64,000 nucleotides of DNA from Polytrichum commune (lineage: Eukaryota; Streptophyta; Polytrichopsida; Polytrichales; Polytrichaceae), in assembly GCA_950295325.1 (NCBI GenBank), contig OX485805.1, positions 44,230,758 to 44,294,757 on the forward strand. The letters are read 5' to 3'. The first letter of the stretch is position 1. Every line of letters begins with the position of its first letter. Position numbers and translations under genes: made by a program. The notes under the pieces were generated by a model that did no database searches, had not been told where the DNA came from, and saw only the letters and a program-made list of their open reading frames with translations. Shown here one piece after another: positions 33,401 to 44,389 of this stretch.

Positions 33401-33904
33401 CTTCTATCCATTCATTGGTCTACATGTCCATAAGGAAATAACTAATAATAGTACCTAAACTCTATTGAGATCACATGCAGCTAAATTGGTGCAATTCTTT
33501 TTCTTTTCTTTTTTGTTTGTTTTTTTAATTTTTAGGATTCACTCTAACTGACTTCATAGGGCAGAAGTTAAACCTCCCCTTACAAACTTTTAGGGAGAGA
33601 TGTCTAGGTTGGGATAAGGCATGCAGCTCGTGACCCGCAACCCGCTTGGGCAACCCCCAACAAAAAATTCAATTTTTTTTTAACCTGACCGAAAAACGTT
33701 GCCCACCCCGCCTAGCTCAAAATAAATAAATTAACAAAAAAAACTTGTCCTTACATTTTTGAAGGCCTCTTGTGCACAAAACCCATATTGAGTGCATCTC
33801 GCCTTCAAGGTTCAAAATACAATGTATATGTTCACTTCCACTTAATAAATAAGTGACACTTACTTGCTTGTGGGAAGAGGGAAAGCAAGATAAAGACAAA
33901 ACTT

Positions 33905-34350
33905 TAAGTTACAATAGAGTTATCAATAAAGTCCATCAAAGAGGGATGATATTGTGGGTTCAATCCTTTCTTTGAGAATTTTTTTTATTAAGAGCTCATT
34001 AATTCGTCATGTATTGGACCCTATTTTGAAAGTTGGATGAAACTTTTGGGATCTCCATTTTTCATCTCAAAAAATTTGAGAGAATTTTAGGATTTGAAAT
34101 AGGGTATGAACATGGGACCCAATGTCCTAAATTCAGGATCAACTTATGCAAGGCTAGCTGGCCCTGTGCATCCTAGTAGGACAAGCTAGAAAGCTAGTTT
34201 TTAATAGCGCGACACCACTCTTTGTATATAGTAATTAAAGTCTTATGAAACTTGGGTGTCTTTGTCTTAATTCTCATAAACTCAGGGTTTTAAGGCTGAA
34301 CCCATGGTTTCATAATCTACTTTACGTCACGAATAACTCTCATATCTATG
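33905..34350 (+). repeat. Dispersed ~440-bp direct repeat, partner at 52455-52865
   Basis: Ordered shared blocks: AAAGTCC.TC.AAGAG.GATGA, AAGAGCTCATTA, GTGAAACTTTTGGGA-like, TATGCAAGGCTAGC, AGGACAAGCTAGAAAG, GACACCA, CTTGGGTG.CTTTGT, TTAATTCTCATAAACT and AATAACTCT. The text gatgaa-ccgtgggttcaatcc and GGGACCCAATGTCC reads like untranslated repeat DNA; no coding frame. Confidence 0.55.
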
Positions 34351-34384
34351 GATTTGACTTTTTCCTTACTTTGCCATGTGGCGC

Positions 34385-34770
34385 TAAGGTGGATGAGTCT
34401 TAAATGGTCACTTTTTTTAGCTAGCTCACTTCAATCTTCTAGGATATGAAACACACGATTAGTACGAGATGATTAGCAAATCCAAATCAAGGTTGTAGCC
34501 ACTTCCTTGATAATTTTTGGAACTCATACGAATATAGTAATCATTATCAAACTGAAGATTCTCGTGCTCGTTAAATGTTTGTACAAGTTTTAGCAATCAT
34601 GTTGACTATTAAACCTACAATGATTATCATATTTTAAACACATAATCCAATCTCATTTAAGCACGTGTCATTCTAATGGTTGTTGTTGGAACCATAACTA
34701 ATCACATATATACCACTCCAAAACATGTGTCTGATTAAAATAAGTAACCAAATTAGGCACATCTAACATA
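34385..34770 (+). repeat. Dispersed repeat family 2 (MITE-like), near-complete copy
   Basis: Starts AAGGTGGATGAGTCTTAAAT and ends with an inverted AAGTAACCAAATTAGGCACA, i.e. ends related to TAAGGTAGATGTGCCTTAAA as terminal inverted repeats. Internal order: TCTTCTAGGATATGAAACA, AGTACGAGATG.TTAGCAAAT, TGGAACTCATACGAATAT, TCGTGCTCGTTAAATG, CAATCTCATTTAAGCACGTG. Other copies: 35925-37665 (split), 50163-50420, 44140-44290 (part), and inverted at 37690-37880, 38405-38590, 57250-57335, 58045-58092 and 63535-63825. Confidence 0.6.
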
Positions 34771-36451
34771 CATTCACTCTATTAGTCATTATCTCATAAA
34801 GACCATTGCACTTCATTACTCTACAAAATTAGCCTTGTTGACACCACTTTTATGTGACTGAGTGTAGTTAGTCTAAGGGCGATGTTGGCAATGGCACGAC
34901 CTCTATGGCTTTTGAATTTATTGTTGACTCGAAAGTGTGAACTTGATGAGGGAGATAATCAAAATAGTGCAATTTGGCAACTTAGAGTAATTTTTTGGAC
35001 ACATGCATGGTTGCATGTACGTACATGAAGAGTCAATATTGGCAACTAACGTACCATGTCTTGTTAAGTCCGTATGAGATCTAGAAGAGGAAAAAGTTCA
35101 CAAATAGGTTATTTTAGTGCATAGAGGAATTAGGATTGACCATTATACTATTACCTTGGGAGAGCCCATTTTTTCACCTAAATGCTTACCCGTTGGTCAC
35201 CCTGAAATGGCCTTGAAGGTTCCTTGACATCCAAAACTTCAATGTCAAATCTAATTGTACACATGTTTACAACGTGTAGGTGGGGCCTTACACTTTGCAA
35301 ATTTTCATCTGTCCAAGTATCACCATGTAGGATTATGTAATTAGTAAGTGATGAGGGGTCAAAATAGGGGATTTTTTTTTGCACCCCAATTTCGTATCGA
35401 TATCCATGCTTTTTGAGTGTTGAGTTCAATCTGACATCAATCATAAAGGTACCAAGAATAACAACTACAAGAAACTCACAACTCCCCAAAATGCCACATT
35501 TTGAGTTTATGAGGGCCCTTACTATGAAAATTGGAAATTGTTGGATCAAGTCATAATCTTTTGATAGAGATATTCATGGGTGTCAAAATCCCAAGTTTCT
35601 AACAGTAGATGAATATATATTTTTTTAAATCAGGTGCATAAATTTCAAAATGGGAGGGAGATGTGGCCCCTAACAATTTTCACCCTAAAACCCCTTAACT
35701 AACTGGTGGGGGCGGGGGGGGGGGGGGAGTACACTAGAAATCCCCAACCAGTGTGCATTTGAAAAGTTCCTTGGGTCTCATATTAGCTCCAATTAGCAAA
35801 AAACTTTCACTTATGATTTCCAAATCTTATAGCATCTAACAACTAAAGTATCCAAAAAATGCAATCAAAAGAACTCATGAAAACGCATGCATTTTGGCAC
35901 ATTTGGGCTTCTCAAGCATTTAGGAGATAAATGTTTACTTTTTCTAACTAGCCGTCTTCTCCTAGGATATGAAACATGCAATAAATGTGAGATGGTTAGC
36001 AAATCTAAATTGAGGGTGTAGTCACTTTCCTCATCACTTTTGGAACTCATATGAATATCTTATTCATTATCAAAATAAAGAGCCTTGTGCTCATTAAATG
36101 GTCATATATGCCCCCCCCCCAATTACACTGACCATTGAGCCTAGAATGGTAATCATATATTGAGCACTTAGGTTGATCTCTTTTGAAAACATGTCTTTTT
36201 GGTATCCGCTCGGGGGGTGCACCTTTCATTAAAACCTAGAATCACGTGCGTTCACTGCATACTCTAAAAACCCCCTATATACAAGTTATTTTTTGTGAAA
36301 TGAAGTAATACACATACAATTGCAACAATAAATATACAAGTAACAATATGTATACACAAAAAAACATCCATTCATATATAGTCATTAACATAAGTATACA
36401 AATATATTTTTGAACAATAATCAACCCCTATAATATATATAACAAAATATC

Positions 36452-36990
36452 CTAGCTTTCATTGGCAAAGTCGTTGAAAACTTTTTCATCTCCCGGATGT
36501 AACTCATAAACATTTGATTCACCAATATATGTCATTATAGCCAATGCAGTAAGATCATATGTCCACTTGTTGTTAGCCCTTTTTTGATACCAACATAAAC
36601 CAATCTCCACGTTTGATGGACGGTCCATCAAGTCAATTGGATCCCTATACTCCACCCCACGATTACCAAACTTCCTCCGCATCCTATAAACTCTCCCAAC
36701 AAACCAAACCTTAACTCGAGTAGATTTTTTTGGCCTACCTCGTTTTTTCACAGTTTTAGCTTCAGGTGTGTTAAAAAAACACACAACACAGTCACAACCA
36801 AGATTTAACAAAGTGTCATGGTTTCCAGCACTCAGGAGTTTAGGCTTCATATATAATATGCCAGCTCTAATTCAAGTCAACCGATCTTTACACAAAGAAG
36901 GATTGCCATTCAATTGACTAACAAGTGTACTTTTAAATATTCTAGACTCCCCTACCATTACATAAGCCACAACTGACTTTGCATTTGATA
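36452..36990 (-). pseudogene. Unknown AT-hook protein of the TIR family, nearly intact copy
   Basis: Minus strand. The open part (36850-36452, 132 residues) holds LNLGCDCVVCFFNTPEAK, an AT-hook-like KKRGRPKKS (a DNA minor-groove binder), KVWFVGRVYRMRRKFGN, a block with DLMDRPSNVEIGLCWYQK, and an acidic end YELHPGDEKVFNDFANES. Upstream the same frame continues as KSVVAYVMVGESRIFKST and VSQLNGNPSLCKDRLT, interrupted by one TGA where other copies suggest CGA (a C-to-T change). Compared with the two other copies it lacks a short piece after KWTYDLT. No domain is recognised; the paired cysteines might bind metal. Function cannot be inferred beyond likely DNA binding. Confidence 0.5.
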
Positions 36991-37019
36991 GAGAGGGAAT
37001 TTCATAACGAGGCCATGAC

Positions 37020-37260
37020 AATGTCAGGACTTTCGATGATTCCCACGGCAGCAGTAACCGCAGGGACGCTGAGAAGCGCTTGAAGCAACAGGTGAAAGAA
37101 GGAAAAGTAAAGCAGTTGTTGGCAAAAGAAGCAGGCTATGCGAGAAGAGAAAACAAAAACCTTTAGCGCCCGACAAAAAGAGAAAACAAAAACCTAGGGA
37201 TGGGAGGGGAAAAGGGTCCTTATTACTTTGAGCTGAACGAATCATTTCAGAACCCTAATA
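37020..37260 (-). other. Odd leader segment inside TIR element copy C (possible captured DNA)
   Basis: On the minus strand this GC-richer stretch (with TTAGGGTTCTGAAATGATTC, two repeats of GGTTTTTGTTTTCTCTT and many CTT/CTTTTG words) looks like a plant 5' leader. Copies at 50.4 and 58-60 kb have other sequence at this place, encoding an acidic N-terminus. Source gene not recognised. Confidence 0.35.
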
Positions 37261-38109
37261 CTGCCTCTTTCCCCGATATTACCTTGATACCTTGTACATG
37301 GTTCATACTACCCTATAAGGTTACTAACAAAAATCGTTAATCCTAGTTAATCCTAATTTCATCCAATATGAAAACTTACGATATGTAGTATAGTAACACT
37401 ACCATACAAGTACAATTATTGTATATTTTTTAAAGGCCTTCCATATATGTACGTAACTATAAATTATAACATGTATACCATATGTATACGTAATACGGCA
37501 AGGTCCAAATCAATACCCCTCCTGTGCACTCACGTATACTCGTACATGTTTAGTACAGTGCACCCCCCGAGGGTATCCGTTCTTGGGGCCCACACTAATC
37601 GCATATTACTCAAACATAAGTGTCTAATTAAGCTAAGTAACCAAATTAGGCATGTCTACCTTAATTTTGATACAATCTCAACTCAAATATAAAATAATCA
37701 GAAAAGAGCGAGTATGCCTTACTAGCATAAATATGATAGTATGAGCTCCCAAAGTTATGAGGAAAGTGGGTACGACCTTGATTTGGATATGCTAACCGTC
37801 TTGTATTAATCACATGTTTCACATCCTAGGAGAAGTGGGCTAGTAAGAAAAAGTAACCATTTTACCCTCAAGGTCTTATACCACCCCATTGCCATTTGCC
37901 TTAAGGTAAGTGTGCCTAAAATGGACACTTCCAACATTCCAACATTCATAGGGAATTTGACAATCCAAGAAAACTGACATGAACATAATAGAAAAATTAA
38001 ATGAGGAACATGAGAGTTGGACTTGTTATTTTTGGAATAAAAGTAAATATCTTATGAATTCTTGAAGTGGTGCTCAAAGGTTTTCTTAAATGGTTTTCAT
38101 TCAAATGCA

Positions 38110-39281
38110 GTCCACCCTCAATATGTGTTACCCTAATAAGTGTTAAATTGCATATGTTAAAAAAATTGCCCCCCCCCCCAAAAAAAGGTCCAAAAAATAC
38201 ACTATCAAGAGTTAGTTGTTAACAATTAAGAGAATTTGTATAACTTTTTCTCCCCTCTTCAATGATCTCACCTCGACAAGTGTTGATTTGGATGAAGTGA
38301 GGCTATAAAACTTTATAATGTGAATGAAATTGATAGAAACTTTATCCCTAAACCCTACTACCTAACATAATTGGGGAGACCCGTATGATCATCTAATAAA
38401 TCATAGGATCTCCATTTTGATGATGAATAGGATATTTATACGAGCTCCAGAAATTATGATGAAAGTGGCTACAAGCACGATTTGGATTTGCTCATCATCT
38501 CAAACACATTGCGTGTTTCATATCTTACGAGAAGTATGGCGTAGAGAGGAAAGTGTCCGCTTTAAGAGCCGCTTAACTTAGGAAACAAAAAAATCAAACA
38601 AAAAAAGAAATCCAATTGAGGGCAAGTTTACACACTAACACCATTAGGCATGGCCCTACAGAGTGTAGAGAAGCGCATGGAGCACAACCCAAAGTCTTAC
38701 GGAGGCCACAAGCCTTTCATGTAATCCCAAATCCCCTACCACACATCCTGCCCAACCTACCTTTCAAAAACTTCCCCCAAACAAAAAATGCCCCTACAAC
38801 CCTCGCCATTACTTGCCATGTGGGATTCAACATAGATTTCTCATCCACTGAAAAATATCATGCACTGTAGTCCAAAACCGCCCTCATGTAAACCTAAAAC
38901 AGAGGCCCATGACAACTCTCAACCAACAAGAACTCAAGAATTCTCAACAACCATGACCTAACGGTTTCCATGTAAGCACGCCAACTGCCACAACCCTTCT
39001 CAACGGCCTCGGGCCTCACCCCCTTCCAATCTCCCTTCCAAAACATAGTAGTTCCCTTCACCTTGAAAGAGAAAGAAAGACTTGGAAAAAAACTTAGGTC
39101 TCCAAAAACTGTGAACACAACTCAACCAAAATCGAAATCTTGGAAGAGAAGAGGCGATCGAACGACGTCACCCGTGGACATCGCAAACAACTTCTTCATC
39201 AAAATCAACACCCGAGCACCAAATTTTGAGTGTTTTTTTTTTCCCTCTTCTTCTTCTTCTTCCATTTTTTTTGGGGTAACG
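38110..39281. promoter_or_regulatory. Upstream region and 5' leader of QCR8
   Basis: The first half is repeat debris (a C9 run near 38170, an inverted family-2 piece 38405-38590). From about 38620 the base composition changes to C/A-rich, leader-like DNA, and from about 39060 to 39281 it is purine-rich then TTC-rich (CTTCTTCTTCTTCC just before the start). TSS and TATA box could not be fixed. Confidence 0.35.
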
Positions 39282-42134
39282 ATGGGGAAGGTGCCGGTGC
39301 GTCTGAAGGAGGTGTCCTACTCGCTGTCCGCGTGCCATCACATAATCTGGCGCGGTTTGCTCAAAGATTTCAGCTACAAAACGAGCAAGCGCATCAACGA
39401 GAATTGGGTGTCGGCTCTCACTCTTCTCGTCCCCGTGATCGGGAGCTATGAGTGAGTCTCTCAATTCTTCCTCTTCATCTTCTTCATACCTTCAGCCTCG
39501 TTCAATTGATTACACACACGACCGTGGCGAAATTTTCTTCTTCGTAGTTTTTAGGTTTAGTGCAAATGGGTGGTTTGCAAAGATCTATGACCGGAAGCAA
39601 TGTTGCTCTTTTTTCACAAAAAATGTATTCCCTCCTTGATGTGGTGAGAAATGCGGGTGTTATTCTTCGGTTACTTTTTCTTAACGGGACGCCTCCTATG
39701 TTTGATTGGTGTGTGGTTCGGTGAGGATTGAAGAACAAACGCCATAAACATACACATGTTTAAAACGAGATTGGAATACGTGCTCGAGTTTCATTGACTG
39801 CTCCACATTCAATAGTGAACATCCACAATTGGGAGGACCTATGTGTTCGGTTGAGGAGTCAACGAACATGGTTAACTTTTGATAACCATAACTAAATAAG
39901 GGGAAGTCCGATTTCTGTTGATGCTTCATCGTAGATTCGCTAACGCAACTCAAATCTTGTTGTGCAAGTCTATATTGAGTAGAAGTTGGAGAACATGAAA
40001 AATGAACCGAATAATGCCCACGTACATTAGCCCTAGTTGGTTGGGCCTTTTGAAATGCAAATATGGTTCTCTATCATAGACGACTCACGGAATGTTGTGT
40101 GACCAAACAAACAACATGTGTGCAATGCTCTCCCGTGGTTCCTCAAGAGCAAGGTCAATAAAAAGAAAGAAATAAAAACAAAACAAAAACCAATCACATG
40201 CATAAGGGTTGTTAAAGAAAAGGTTTCCGGTATGAATGTAACAATTGATGGAGGAGTGGTGAATGGAATATCACACATTAATGGAAAACCATTGTCGTTC
40301 CATTTTCTTTGTTTTTCTCTTAATAATTGTCGCCGCTCTTGAGAGCTAGTGTATGTGGTGCACTTGGTTTTTCTGAGGCCCTCTTTGTATTCCTAATAAG
40401 GGGATTGTGATCACTGCTTTATTGTTTGTGGTGGCTCTAGAGTCTATACGGCTTGAGCCGCCACAACCATTTTGACATGGCCTTAAATAAAGGTGAAATG
40501 ATCAACACACAAGGCAAATATTTATGAGGTAGCCGGATTTTGTTAAAGAAACTATCAAATTATGATCACAATCACACATAACCTTATCAAGTAGTGTGCA
40601 TTCATTCATGTAGACACCAAGAATATAATCATGGGATGTCGCAGCTAGTGCCCATGAAGATTGAATGCCGCGACATTCATGGTTATATCTTTGGGGCCCA
40701 CATGAATGAACGCACATTGTCCAATAATGTCATGCAGTTCGTGGTCAGATTTTCTACTATCAATTACATGTGTAATAGTGCCACACCAACTACAAGAAAA
40801 TAAAAGAAAATGCAAAAACAATAACATTGGTTAATGTGCACATGAATGTCACCGACTGTGAACAATTCAAGGAAGACATGCCACGATGAAAGAATCTTGT
40901 TTTCTTATCAATTTAAGAACATCATTAGGAGCTATGACATTGTTCTTGGCAACAACCCTTGGAATGTTACAAAATGATTTAAAGAGGGTTGTAGCCTATT
41001 CAATTAGGCCATATGACTTTTGGCTTGCGATCGGCCTCGGGGGGTGCACTCAATGTGGCATGTACAGACCCACATGCATGCACAAAAGAGGTATTATTTG
41101 TGCCTAAGGGTTACAAAATATACACAAGGTATGGGTACTCTTTATTCTAGCTTTGTAAATAGACTAGGCATATTATTTGTATGATTCTAGTTGGATTTCT
41201 ACCTTTAGGCCCAAAGTCAATAATAATGAAGTGGGTAATCTACAAGAGGTCCAAATGAAGTCATTACATTGCATTGGCTACAATGACTTATATTATAGGA
41301 ACAAATTTGTATGAGTTACATCAACTGCATGAATGAGTGTTCAATGATAAATAAATTTGTCTTGCTAAGTGTGTTCTGGCCATATTTCTGACATTTTCTT
41401 TTTGACAATATACACATCATTGGGATCTATATGATTTATTTGTATTTTACTTGTGTATGTATCCGAGGGGATTTCCTAGCTACAAAGTTGTACATATATC
41501 ATTTTTTAAGAGGGGAAATCTTATATATTAGGGGGTATTTATTTCATGGTCATGCACACATGTGTTTCGTGGTTCTAAGAATGAGTGCAGCCCCCGAGCA
41601 ATCAGCTTATAGTTTAATTAGTTCAAACGCACCGCTCATAATGGTGATATGGTAAGTTAAAGTCCTACTAAACCTATATTTCATAGAATTTCAACTGAAA
41701 CAACTTACAAAGATGGGCAACCTGATGCCTGATGAATCAACTTGGAAGAACCTTTACAGACCAGCCCCGGCTTCGCAACTAGATACATTCAACGCCATCT
41801 CAAAAGTCGTGACAATATGGTATTCACACCATAGCCCACCTTTAGCTAGAACGCTCAATATATCTGAGTCTTCTATAAAACGAAGAGTCCAATTATGATT
41901 TATTTTTTTATTTTTTTTTAAAAAAAAAAACCACAACACAAAGAATTTTGAATAGACTAGGGCTAACGGGCTCACATTCACATCCGTGAAAACATCTATG
42001 TTAAAAAATAAAGAAACAGAATTTAACAATTTCTTAACAATTTGAAGCAATTTGAACTGATGATGACAAGATTGGATTGATGCAGGTATGCTGAACATTA
42101 CCGAGAAATGGAGAAGCTTCACCACCGAGACTAA
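39282..42134 (+). CDS. QCR8: Cytochrome b-c1 complex subunit 8 (QCR8 type), two coding exons
   Basis: Exon 1 (39282-39451) and exon 2 (42086-42134) join across a GTGAGT...TGCAG intron of 2634 bp to 72 residues, exactly the length of the Arabidopsis protein. Reading: MGKVPVRLKEVSYSLS at the start, INENWVSALTLLVPVIGSYE over the junction, YAEHYREMEKLHHRD at the end, matching plant QCR8 (MGKQPVKLK..., ENWISA..., YWYAQYFKEQEKLEHRF). It is a small single-span subunit of respiratory complex III in the mitochondrial inner membrane, sitting beside cytochrome b near the ubiquinone sites; residues about 41-57 form the start of the membrane helix. No cleaved presequence is expected. The ATG in GTAACGATGGGG fits the family start. 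Small exons round a long intron packed with repeats is the only oddity. Confidence 0.93.
39648..40025 (+). repeat. Dispersed repeat family 1 copy inside QCR8 intron
   Basis: Begins TGCGGGTGTTATTCTTCGGT and ends GAACCGAATAATGCCCACGT, an imperfect terminal inverted repeat. Internal blocks (TTTGATTGGTGTGTGGTTCG, CATTCAATAGTGAACATCCA, GGACCTATGTGTTCGGTTGA, GATAACCATAACTAAAT) match the other copies. Keeps more CG dinucleotides than the other copies, so it is probably the youngest. Confidence 0.7.
40594..40716. other. Near-perfect foldback in QCR8 intron (miRNA-precursor-like or hairpin MITE)
   Basis: Left arm 40594-40642 (GTGTGCATTCATTCATGTAG ... GGGATGTCGC) pairs with right arm 40670-40716 (GCGACATTCATGGTTATATC ... 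ATGAATGAACGCACA) at roughly 85% identity, leaving a 27-nt loop. Weaker pairing continues outside both arms. Length and shape suit a plant miRNA precursor or a small hairpin MITE. Related words (ATATAATCATGGGATGT) occur near 21256. Confidence 0.55.
41036..41598. mobile_element. Short deletion derivative of the CTCGGGGG TIR family (copy E), in QCR8 intron
   Basis: Left end CTCGGGGGGTGCACTCA and right end TGAGTGCAGCCCCCGAG are inverted repeats. Flanks are CGATCGGC (41028-41035) and CAATCAGC (41599-41606), an 8-bp duplication with two G-to-A changes. Internal text (GCACAAAAGAGGTATTA, GGGTTACAAAATATACA) resembles the left part of copy A. The protein-coding middle is lost. Confidence 0.65.
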
Positions 42135-43640
42135 GAAATCATTGATTCTATCGTTCATGCTTAACCTGCGAGTTCAATTTTATTTTTTTCCCTTTGTGCG
42201 AAGCATCGAGGTCCAAAAATTTGATCTCTACATTTGGGTATGAAACGGTTCCAATGGCAAAAGAAATTGTGTGTGAATATTTCAGGATTCGATGACTCCC
42301 TAGGGTTGATAGTTGCCACTTTGAAACTAGAAACAATATGAGAAAAAGGAAGAAGAAGAAGAAGAAAATAATAATAATAATAATTTTTAGGTATATGTTA
42401 CACAAAGGATCTACATAGAACAATGTCACCCTCCAGTTTTTGACATCTGATCAATCGAGGTCAATTCAAACAGTTTATGCATTACATCAAGAATTTCCTA
42501 AGAGGTTTTTATTTCCACTTTAGTAAATTCACAAATTAGCAATAAGGATTTATGGAATGAAGGTTCTTACCGGTGTTGTACTGGAATATTGGTCTAGCCT
42601 TGTGTATAAACATTGGTATATAGTATTGGTATGTTTGCACCTAATACCTTGTCAAAAAACATTTCTATCAAGGTACATTGCTTTGTCATACTTGGGTCCA
42701 TAACACACCTACCATAGTATGTCTTCAAAAAATACCCGGGTTGAAACCATTATTGCAGATGACATATCTTGGGAGTTGCCTAGGTAGGAGTATTTAAGGT
42801 TGGGCAACCTATGATAGATAGGAAGAAAGTTGTGGTGATTAAGTGCTCCTCTTATGGAGCAACAATTAGTTGGATGTGTGGGTAGGTGTGCATAATATTG
42901 GTTATTGTAATGAAGGTGCAAGTGATCATGGTCACGTGAATGATTGAGCGAAATGGTTGAGATACCTATTTGCAAGAGTGTACTTAATTGTGTTAATTCC
43001 TTATGTCAATAATGTCAATTAAATTGCATGTCTGACATGGACAATAGTACTATCAAAATTTCATGTCATGAAATTCCATAAGGTGCTCATTTGATCAACA
43101 AACTGGAGAATTTTTTTTGAAGCAACATTGAATGTTCCAAGTCCCAATTTGAGGCTAAATCAAGCATGAAAATTGATAGCACACTTTGAGCTATGAAAAT
43201 TGGTCGTTGTCTAGAATCCCTTCTTGTGGATTGTGATGCCCATTGGGGTTGAGTTAGATGGGTTATTGCTTTATATAAATTGTAAAAAAACTGCACCCTG
43301 AGTCACAATCTATGGTGTAAGGCATGTGTGCCTAAAATTAATACCATTCTTACAACGAGACCTATAATTCATCTTAAACTTTCAGCAAGTGGGTGCAATG
43401 ATGCATTAAGTAAGTCAAAGATGAAACATTGAGTACAAAATAGCATCACTTTGGTCAATCATAGTGACAGTGTAAGAAGGACCCAAATGTGACACCAAAA
43501 GATCCAATGTTGCAATACAATTTGACGATTTATAAGGATCATGCAAAAAATGTTGATGGGCTTGTTTCGAACCCATTTGCTAACTTAGGTTAATTTTCTT
43601 GAATTGTTTTTTAAATAAATGGTAAGACACCCCAAATCAA
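42135..43640. other. 3' flank of QCR8 and intergenic DNA, no gene seen
   Basis: A run of GAAGAA then AATAAT (42345-42387) lies about 210 bp after the QCR8 stop. No coding-like frame follows; the AT-rich sequence has no repeat end that I could match. Confidence 0.35.
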
Positions 43641-43879
43641 CAAAAATCATTCCCTCTTTCTTGAGATTTCTTGTGCTCAAGCGCATTTCCAGCTCCACAC
43701 AAAACTATGGTTGTTGGATTAAATTAGCAATTGTCTACTCCAATAAGCAATAGCAAATCACAAAGAGATGTCACTTCAAGTTTTAAAATTGGAGTTGAGA
43801 TGCAAAAGCTATAAGATGTCAAAGTAGACTCTCCACCCCTCCTATTTGTGTTCACTATTGAAATTGACTAATCCAATCC

Positions 43880-44180
43880 CTAAAGATAACATATTATATC
43901 ACTTTTGCTCTTACAATGTAGCTGAAAATGAGACACATTTTGTGATGGAATGTCCCTATACAATTCTATGAGACATAGATTTCCTACCCTACTTCAAAAT
44001 GTAGTACTAGACAGTCTTGAGTCTTTCCTTCCAATTGGAGCATCAAGTCGATATTAGCCTCTACCTCAAGGAGGTCACTACACTCTGTTACTCAATGGAA
44101 TTAACCTCTTTGTGACCATCTTGATGTGCTTTTAGTTTCATAGGCCTTTTGACATCCCAAACTTTTGAATCAATTTCAAT
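43880..44180 (+). repeat. Decayed LINE-type tail with zinc-knuckle words; partners at 61185-61660 and 62870-63170
   Basis: A broken frame reads HFCSYNVAENETHFVMECP, the pattern C-x-H-x4-C of the zinc-binding tail found after plant reverse transcriptases. It is followed by ordered blocks (TGTAGTACTA, GTCTTTCCTTCCAATT, CATCAAGT.GATATTAGCCTC, GAGG.CACTACA, TTGATGTGCTTTTAG) that recur, same orientation, at 61185-61660 and 62870-63170. All three are full of stops. Confidence 0.4.
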
Positions 44181-44389
44181 TCATTGAACCTAGAATGGTG
44201 TATATACTTTGAGCACATAGTCTAATCTCATCGTAACACGTGTTGTTTTGGTGTCCATTCTCAACCAAGTTACGCACCTTATTGCGAATCAACATTCTCC
44301 CATACAGTAGGCAATTATGCTTTAAAGCCAGCTCACCCATATTTGTCATCCTCGGCCATCATCAATACCAACTAATTAGAGTCCGGGGA

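Larger units (their letters stand above)
36209..37571 (-). mobile_element. TIR transposon with CTCGGGGGGTGCAC ends and unknown protein (copy C)
   Basis: Ends are perfect inverted repeats of CTCGGGGGGTGCAC, and both flanks read GGTATCCG (36201-36208 and 37572-37579), an 8-bp target duplication. Inside, on the minus strand, is a reading frame for an unrecognised AT-hook protein. Near its 5' end (37020-37260) is a stretch unlike the other copies. Relatives: 41036-41598, 50419-51703, about 54628-55470 and about 58107-60723. An 8-bp duplication is typical of hAT (some Mutator-like elements vary round 9), but neither the ends nor the protein match a superfamily that I know. Confidence 0.8.
35925..37665 (+). 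repeat. Dispersed repeat family 2 copy, split by a TIR element
   Basis: The first part (35925-36208) and the last part (37572-37665) make one family-2 copy; between them sits the 1363-bp element 36209-37571. Uninterrupted copies show this spot as TTTTGGTGTCCATTC (about 44250), so the insertion point is certain within a base or two. Confidence 0.65.

Noticed and set aside
35178-35549. Minus-strand 123-residue open frame (with PYFDPSSLTNYIILHGDTW)
   Set aside because: Looks mildly protein-like but has no recognisable family, no homolog in the window and lies in repeat-rich DNA; too weak to list as a gene.
41754-42158. Minus-strand 134-residue frame across QCR8 exon 2
   Set aside because: Opposite to the verified QCR8 exon, contains a poly-lysine from an A/T homopolymer, no motif.
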